From Capitulum mitella (lineage: Eukaryota; Arthropoda; Thecostraca; Pollicipedomorpha; Pollicipedidae), in NCBI GenBank assembly GCA_030062745.1, contig CP099841.1, positions 14,340,970 through 14,404,969 of the forward strand: a stretch of 64,000 nucleotides of DNA, in the 5' to 3' direction. A model generated the notes under the pieces. It was not told the origin of the DNA and did no database searches. It worked only from the letters and a program-made list of their open reading frames with translations. The position numbers were made by a program, and so were the translations under genes. Below, piece by piece: positions 43,201 through 52,200 of the stretch. Position 1 is the stretch's first letter; each line of letters starts with the position of its first letter.

Positions 43201-46200
43201 CCAGCGCCGCCCAGCGGGCGCGGGAGTCCTGAGCTGTGTTCTCCTCATAGAGAGACCGCAGCCGCCGCCACCTCACAGAGAGATTCCAGCCACCTCCACC
43301 TCACAGAGAGACCCCAGCCACCGCCACATCACAGAGACCCCAGCCACCTCCACCTCACAGAGAGACCGCAGCCGCCGCCACTTCACAGAGACATCCCAGC
43401 CACCGCCACATCACAGAGAGACCACAGCCACCTCCAACTCACAGAGAGACCCCAGCCGCCGTCACCTCACAGAGAGATCCCAGCCGCCGTCACCTCACAG
43501 AGAGATCCCAGCCACCTCCAACTCACAGAGAGACTCCAGCCGCCGTCACCTCACAGAGAGATCCCAGCCACTGTCACCTCACAGAGAGACCGCAGCCACC
43601 GTCACCTCACAGAGAGACCCCAGCCTCCACCACCTCACAGAGAGACCCCAGCCTCCACCACCTCACAGAGAGACCCCAGCCGCCGTCACCTCACAGAGAG
43701 ACTCCAGCCGCCGTCACCTCACAGAGAGATCCCAGCCACTGTCACCTCACAGAGAGACCCCAGCCTCCACCACCTCACAGAGAGACCCCAGCCTCCACCA
43801 CCTCACAGAGAGACCCCAGCCTCCACCACCTCACAGAGAGACCCCAGCCTCCACCACCTCACAGAGAGACCCCAGCCTCCACCACCTCACAGAGAGACCC
43901 CAGCCTCCACCACCTTACAGAGAGACCCCAGCCTCCACCACCTCACAGAGAGACCCCAGCCACCGCCACCTCACAGAGAGATCCCAGTCACTGCCACCGT
44001 GGCAGAGACTGCGATGGAGGGATGATCTCCTCCTCCCAAAGAGCGTTCCAACCGCCGCCATAATGGCAGAGAACATGGAAGGCGCCGTGCGCTGCTGGGC
44101 TGTTGATGATCTCAGAAGAACCCTGAGCTGTGGCGTAATATCTTATATGCTTGGTGCCCTACTTTGAGGCAGATTATCTGTACCGTGTATACAGTACCAA
44201 GGTACTATGCTCAAAATACGTGCGTCACAGTTACAGCTGAATGTTCCCATATCTAGCGCCTCATCGATGACGATTTAAAAGCAAGAATTAAGCAAGATTT
44301 GCTTTTAAAAAGTGCATGAATCAGCGGCAGGAAAGGCAGAAGCGATGACAAAAAGAAAAACGTTGTCTCACAGAACGGAATGGCTTCGCTTACCGTGTTC
44401 GCCAAGGAGCCGCATCTTGAAGTCGATATAGTTTTCCTTGTCGATGTGCCTTTGGTTCTGTCTGTCGCTGACTTTGACTGTACCTTCCCCCACCACATGA
44501 AAGAAAACTCCTGAAAAAGTGGTCAAAAAAAGGTTTGAAAATCCACTCCTTTCGTTGTAAAGAAGCCTCTGGTACCACCAGCATATGTACTGCGAACAAA
44601 CTGGAACTGGTGAAAATGAACACAGACAAACGCCAGCTCTACCACAATGATGATCAGGAAAGCGATGATGTGATGAATGAACCTATTAAAAATTATTTTC
44701 TCTCGCTCGCGTGACGGAGATGACCAATTGGTCGCCATTTTCATCCATCAGGCTTTTGTCAAAACGCTGGAAAACACGCGGCCTGGTCATGTGCGACATC
44801 GTTCATCTATTCAGAGGACTGGCGGCCATGATGGATCGCTGGCTGTCGGCAGTCGGCAGACCAGTCGGCAATTTCGAGTCGCCTCAGGCGGGACTGGGCC
44901 GGGCCGGGCCGGGGAAGGTTGGGGCCAATCGAGCTGGTCTGGGCCGGGTTTGGCTGGGACGGGCGGCCGGACCGAGCTAGGATGGAACGAGCTGGACGGG
45001 CCTGGCCGGACCGGGTAACGGTGGGTCGAGTCGGGTTCGTCTAGGCTGAATGGAATCAGGCGGACTGGGTCACAGTGGGTCACGTCGGGTCGGATCGGCC
45101 GGACTGAGTCACAGTGGGTTGAGTTCGGGTCGGGCTAGGCTGGGTGGCGGGATCGGACCGCACTGCACTGAACCTGGCCGCCATTTTCGGCTCCGGGCCG
45201 GGCCGGGCACGGCCGACACGGGGCCGCCGGCTGCCGTATGTGCCCGGCGTCCAGCTGCCGCGCGTGGGCGGCAGCGTCGTCGGCCGGAGCCGGGTCGGCT
45301 GCGTGCTGACCTCCGGTAGATGCCACGGAACCGCCCCCGGTGGCCAGGCCATATCATGTTTGCTCGGCACGCGAGCCGGCCAACTAGGCCGGGGATGCTT
45401 TACAACGCCACGTTGAAGTCACTAATTACTGCCGTATGTTTCGTTGCAGTCACCGGGAAGGCTGCAAGCCGCGTTTAGTGAAAGCCAGCAGGTCATATGC
45501 GGTTACTCAGTTAGGCCAACTGTGAAACCGCACGCCACCACAATGGACATGTAGAAGCTGAAACTGAATGAAGAAGCAATACAAGAAGGGCAAGGGAAAA
45601 GGGCAAGAAAAAGCGAATGGGCATAGAGAAAAGAATGAGAGTGAGAGAGAAATCACACAATAACAAATCAAATTGCTGGAGGTATGCAGAGAGAGCTGCG
45701 CTTGTCCGAAAAGATCGCAAAGCAAGAGCTCATTTCATTTCGCCGGAAACGAGGGAGAAGTGATGTCTTCTTCCACGGGCAATGTGATATCTTCAGCTGA
45801 GCCAGAGACAACGGAAGTGGGCGCTGCCGTCAGCTAACTCCTCTTCAAATAAAAATATCAACGTCAGACCTGCAGCACTGCATATGAAGAAAATAACTTC
45901 CACGTGGACTTTTCACTCCCCTCCTTCCCTCAGCACGACCACTCCGCCCCGTCCTCCACGATCAGCTGAGCACAGTTATACTGGCAGCCTGTTTCCGAAG
46001 TAAAACTCACATGCATGGATTATTTGGATTTACAGAGGACACGGTCCCCAGAAGGATATACAACTGTGACACATCAACGTTACAGGTCATGCTAGGTCAC
46101 ATGCATGATGACAATTGGACTGATTTGAACTGTGGGTGATAGAAGTGGTTGCCACTAACCTTCCCCATTTTTCAAGCCAGAGAAGCAAATCTTTGTGCGC

Positions 46201-49200
46201 CTCTTAGCAAGGGTCACCAAAGGCGCCGTGGGATCATATCAAGTCACAGCTCGATGTCAAAATGAAATGAAACACAGCATTGTCTGTAGAAGACCGTTCA
46301 GTAGCAGCAAAGACCAATCATTATTCTTAGCCAGAAAAAAATGAAAAATATCTGTCCTGTCTGACAGATAATCCTGATAAAGATAAAGATAAAGACAAAA
46401 ATCCTGGCTTGACCTTGACCCGATAAGAAGTAGACAGAGCAGATTTGATTATCACGAGTCGCCATTTCACTTCTGTACTTGACGCAGTTAAGAATCCCAG
46501 CGAGTAATTGTCGCTTTTTGTCAGGAAGAATAATACAACCTTATCTGACCTGACCTAGAGTGACCCTGACTGGATGAAAAGCACGAAATGCAAAACTGAT
46601 CATCAGAAGGCTTTTTACTTCCGTCCTCTTTGTCACATGGATCAAAACGGCTGCGAATAAGTATCGATCTTTGGCATGTAAAGGAGTAGCAATATTTGGC
46701 CTGACCTAGACTGACCTTGACCTCAATTTTTTTTAAAGACCTTTTGACGTGCCTCTCATGTAGAAGACCATGACCTTTTGTTTGATACCCAGCTGAAGCT
46801 CTAAGACCAGTATTACTGATGATATGATGTGCCAGCCGGTGTCAGTTTTTTTTCGACGTCGTGTTATGCGTTTTGCGTGACCTGTACCGTCATCAGTCAT
46901 GTGACTAGGGCTAACGTAGTATTTTCTGCAATGCAAAGTTCATTGCTATCGACTGGTGGGAGACCGGTTCAGATCCAACTGTTACATCCTGAGATACAAG
47001 GGGGTGCCCTTTTTGACAGCCCCAGGCGGTCGTCGGCACAGAAACACGCCAGACGGTGCCGGGTTAAGCGTCGCGACTTTCGACGAAAATAAGATGGCCC
47101 CATTTCCTTTCCTGAGTGCCTGTAAGCAGGAAAAAAACACAAAACAACTAGGGAAACCATACATTTTCCCATCCTTGACATACTTAACTGCACAGGTGTT
47201 TTCAGACTTTGTGTGAAATATTCTGGGTGTGACCAAAGCTGTGGAACGTACGGGTGTACGGGAAACGTGTAGAGTTCATCCAGTGTTTGCGTTACGTCAA
47301 CTCTGGCCAGCACAAGGGATCTGGTGTAATCCCCTTCACATTCTTCGCAAGTTGACCCTAAAAATAATCCAGTAGCTGGAAAGTTTTGTTCAGCTGTGTG
47401 CCATTTCGTCTTAGAATATTTGAGGTCAATAACGAGACAGATTAAAGACCTAGTTCCCCTTTCTCGGCATATCGGGATTTCATGAAGAAATCCCGATACG
47501 CCGACGGATTTTATTCCATACGAAGCGTTTTAAGTATTTTACGATGCTCAGTCCTAATCAGTCTTAGGCATAGGTGTTATCCATGCGTCAGTGGCCTCCA
47601 AACTTGGGTCCATACTTAGGCCACGGTCATCTTAGCTCAAAATCATGAGCAAAGGCAATTGACCTTTTTTACCTCTTATGAGCCTCGGGGGGGACCTAAA
47701 ATATTTCGGAGCAATAGCTGCCATTGCAACAGAAAGTTTAGTAATTTCCTACATATATTACGTTTCATGGAACTCAATGAATATCAAAATCCATAGATAC
47801 GACCTCATTCGAAGCCGTCCTTGACATCACGCTTTGACATAAAACAGTCGGCCTAGATCTCATAGTGTAGTTCACGTAGTGATTTAGACGTTCGTTGTTC
47901 CATTTCTGTAGCTCGTCAGGTTTTTAAATGGCTGGAGGATCGCACCAATCCACTGTTCTGTCGAAGGTGGGCAAAGGTGGAAAATGACAAACGCTTGGGA
48001 GGATTAACAGAAAACTCCACGTGGGGTTTCAAAGCCGAAAGTTATCATTGTTGACATTTCGCGAAATACCAAAGACAGCCTGCAAAACCTGAAACCTAAG
48101 CCTGAGCCTGAAAAATCTGGGCCTAGCGTCTAACATTGCAGGTGCCGATAAGATGAGAGAAAAACCGATGCGCCTGCCAAAAACTGGAACAGCGATCGAT
48201 ACCACAGGAAGCGCAATCGGTGTACAAGTGCACTGAGTTTGTGTGGAAAGAACAGTGTAAGAAGGCTTAGTATATTCGAGCAAAGTACCAACCCTTGGGC
48301 AGCATGCTTGATAGTAGGATATATCCGCCGTATTTATTGGGTGTCGTTTCGCGTTTTGCTCCTGTAAATACGTCCCCAGCAGCAGCCTGCATCACGTTCC
48401 CACATAATCACCGTGCGGGACGTGCTGTCTGGTACGAGTGTTATACAGCATGAACGAGTTTTACTCCTATTCCCGGCAGGGGTGGGGGCTGAATCTGCAC
48501 CCCTCGGGTTTTTTGCCTGCCAATTCCAGGGTTTTTAACGTAGCTTCACGAAACTTGGTGACTTTCCTAACTATTCTTTCTACGTACCGTAGAAAATTTT
48601 CGTAATTCTATTTTGCTCAGGGGCAGAGCTAGGCAACGTTTTGAGAGGCACTTCAGGCCATTTTTCGCCCTGTTGACGGTAAAAGGAAAATGAGTGAAAG
48701 GAAGCCTAAAAGGAAAATGACTGCCAAAAATGACGTTTTAAGATAGAACTTAAAGCTTTAATGGATATTTAGGTTAATAGTTCGGCAGCATACAAATACA
48801 GTTTCGTTTATCTAAGGTCACTTCACACGGTCAGGCTAAGGTCAAACGTCAATTTTTATAGCAGTAATTTTGGCACTTTCTTTTCAAATGCGAAATCCAG
48901 AATACAGATGACGTCGAAGGGGCCCTTTATTTGTGTACGAAGTTTCAGAAGATATCTGGTCGGGTCACGGAGCTATGACCTAACAGCCGTAAAATGGAAT
49001 TTCAGAAATAGAGTGAATTTAAATGATTGGAAACACTTTCACAGAATCGTTAATGCACACGTGATTATTCCAAGTGATTCTAAGGCCATTGGAGGTCTTT
49101 TAAGGCCAAAGATCGTAAGTTGGCCTGATGAGCATGTGACCATGACAGTTCCCCCTTTTCATGTCCCTGGTACTGTTCTTCAGCATAACATGACTACTAG

Positions 49201-52200
49201 AAGCCAAAAAAAGTGTTTTGAACTTTTTTCTCAATTCAGTTTTTGAAAAATTAATCTACCTATTTTTGAAACCGTGTGAATGCCTACGAATGTTCTCAGA
49301 ATCTCAAATGTATGGATCAATAGTAAAAGTCCAATTCATAATCTCTCGATTCATGCCAATTCGTCAAAGTCGGTCCGTAAACAATGGAGTTAAATGAAGT
49401 CCTAAAATATCCCCATTTTGTCTTTTTTGCCTCCCTGTTTCCACGCCTTTCAAAGGTTTAAAAATTTCTTTCCATAAAACGGCAGTTAACGTCATGGCAA
49501 ATCGATTATCGTTTGTTGCGATGTTTGCGATGTTGAAGGGGGGTCCGAATCGGCCCCCCGTGCCGGGAATCGGCCATACCGTCTAGACCTCCGGGAATAG
49601 GGTTCAGGACTCGTATTCAGATGAACTCTGTAAACGATTCTTTGCATGCGTTGAAAGCAGTGTGATCGGGTATGCGTGCGTGATTTAAGCGTTTGTTCCA
49701 TTCAGTTACTAATGCATATGGCAATGCCAATCTGGTCATATATTAGGTTCTTATGCCATTCATTGGCGTGTTTAGTGCCACTGAGTGTTACCTTGTTCGT
49801 CTTTATCTCGCTCATATCGTGGTACGTTCGTCTTTGTTCCAGTGTCCGTAAGTAACTGAGTGTACCCCGTCGGTAATCCATGGAATAAACTTAACCACGT
49901 TCTGGAGTATGAACCACGAAGATTCGTCATACTGAAGGTGATAATTTTCCATGTCAGCATCACCAGCATAGCGATATTTTTACGGCGTTTTATTGTCAGC
50001 GTTGTCAAACACCATTCAGTTGTTTCTGGCACGCTGGCAGGGATGGCTGGACAATACGAATCCCAGGACGTCTCAGCACGCCCTAGAGGCGCCGACACCT
50101 CCTGCCCGGAGGCCCCGACAGTCGGTCGGCCCCCGGACCGAGCGCGTCACCGTGACGTCGGCGTGACGTGACGGCCGCTCCCGACTCCCCGTCACGGCTC
50201 CACCACGGCTCTATCACGCCGTGACGTGCGGCGGCCGTTCGGGACCGCGACTTTTTGCGTCTGCCCGACAGAGGCCGTCTGATGGCGCGCAGGGCAGCTG
50301 TAGGTCACGGTGAGCCGACTCAGGAGGAGAAAGGTCCGGCAAAAACCCCAGAGAGACCACATCGTGTGGTGCGTAACACTACGGGTCCCTGCCCTGGTGG
50401 GTTCATTACAAAGCCACGCGTGTGACCATTTTTAGCGGACCGCCCTATCATGAAGGGTCAGTCCGCAGTGAATCAGGAGCATATACGCGATTCATGTAGC
50501 GCTTAATCACATGCACTGTGGCAGCATATGTCTTTAATGAATCGGTTCCGGTAAAGTAAATGGTAGATGCAACAGTAAGACGCTGCATGAATCGCTTTCT
50601 ATGCTCAGTAGATGTGTGATAATACCTAATAATACATACATAACAAAGTTATCCTGATTATGGTCCGTATTGATCCCTGACAAAGGAGCCGATGAACATT
50701 GTGTTTTGATTAATTTGGGTTTTTAGCACTCAGCACTGGACGGTCGGAATTAGGACCAACTTCACAGCGCACCCGAACTTTAGCCCTGTTTTGACTCCAG
50801 GAGATTCAGCTCCCTGAGGTGTTTGCTTCGCAAAAACGAAGCAGTCTGCGCTATAACGCAGAACTTTTGTCGCTTTTCTTACGTATACTCTCTGCACATT
50901 GACTGAAAATTTTCATATCCTACTTGGACCAGACGCGGCTTCAGGAGACGTTTTTGGGGACACATCAAGCCATTCTTCGGTCGTTTCAGATCTGCATTTT
51001 CCTCGATTCCTCTTCAGTTATCAGTACTGTATGCCATTTCTCACAACGCTAGGATTGTAATGCATGCCATCTATACGTGGTCATCTGCGTAGTCTACTGA
51101 GAGTCCGCAGGCCGTTAAGGGAAGATGCAGGAGATGTCATTGGGGTAATGCGACGTAATGTTTAAGTGGGTTCTCCGTCCTGAAAAAGATGGTGGGCTCG
51201 ATAAATGAAAGCTTTGTTTTACATGCTACAACATTGTTATAAAACATATAATTTGTAAATAGACCACAAAGAAGAATTAGGGGCGGGGCTCGAAGCAAAT
51301 CTTTTTGAGGGAGGGCCTTCACTCCGATGCAGACATCTCAATGACTTACATTAACGGGCAAACGCCAGTAAGGAACAGCTCAAAAGTTTGCAGGTAACTG
51401 CCGCCGTCTTTGACCCCTGAATCCACTAGTGCTCAAACAATGCCATTCAAGTATGCTTTGAAAATTACTTAAGGCCAGCAAGTTGACGTCAGCACGAAAC
51501 GCTGGTACTGAGGCTGCGTCGTATCTGAGGAAGGAAGTCAGCCTTTTATCCCTCACAAGCCCTGTAGGTGCCACTGATGTTTTTGCTATTTTGGCAGACA
51601 AAAAAAGAAGTTCAGATTACAAGCTTTCATTTAAGCCCTATTTAGTCAAAATTGACCCAGTTAACTGACAGGTTGCTGGCGGGGAATGTGAATTTGTCCC
51701 GCCCCAATGTGGATTTCAGATGGAATCTTCCACCTGAAAGCAGGGTTAAAAATTCAAGCCCCTCAAATTTTGTGCAATTGTGATACCGGCAGAAATTAGA
51801 GCTGCATTTGTTCCTTGGTGGGAACATTCCTTTGATGGTATTGTCAGATGACACCATGGGAATCATTTCACAAAGAAGTGCTATTAACTAACATTTTTGT
51901 TTGTAATGCTAGAGAACAGGACACTTCATTATCTCGCGTGTCATTGTATACAACAGGCCTCGCTGCTAGGTGGTCTTTCCACAACTCAGAACGTCATTAC
52001 GCTCACCTGGCAATACACATGAGGGGACAGGATACGGAGGGGAGACGTAACCATTCAGGCTCTGCGACGCTGTGCCTCCTTCATCGCAACAATTTAACAT
52101 TTATTCTTCGGCGTTTGCTAGAAAGATATGGCCGCAAAAACAGCCTGCGCCTCCCACTCAGCTTAAGCCAAGACGTCCTGAAGCCAATGAGCAGGCGCAT

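Noticed and set aside
42965-44167. 400-codon frame of Ser/His/Pro/Thr repeats
   Set aside because: Produced by the 28-bp array, which shifts frame each copy, so the peptide is a three-unit rotation rather than a conserved repeat.
45144-45416. 90-codon GC-rich plus-strand frame in arrestin-gene intron 1
   Set aside because: Lies in a CpG-dense degenerate repeat with open frames on both strands; no recognisable family.
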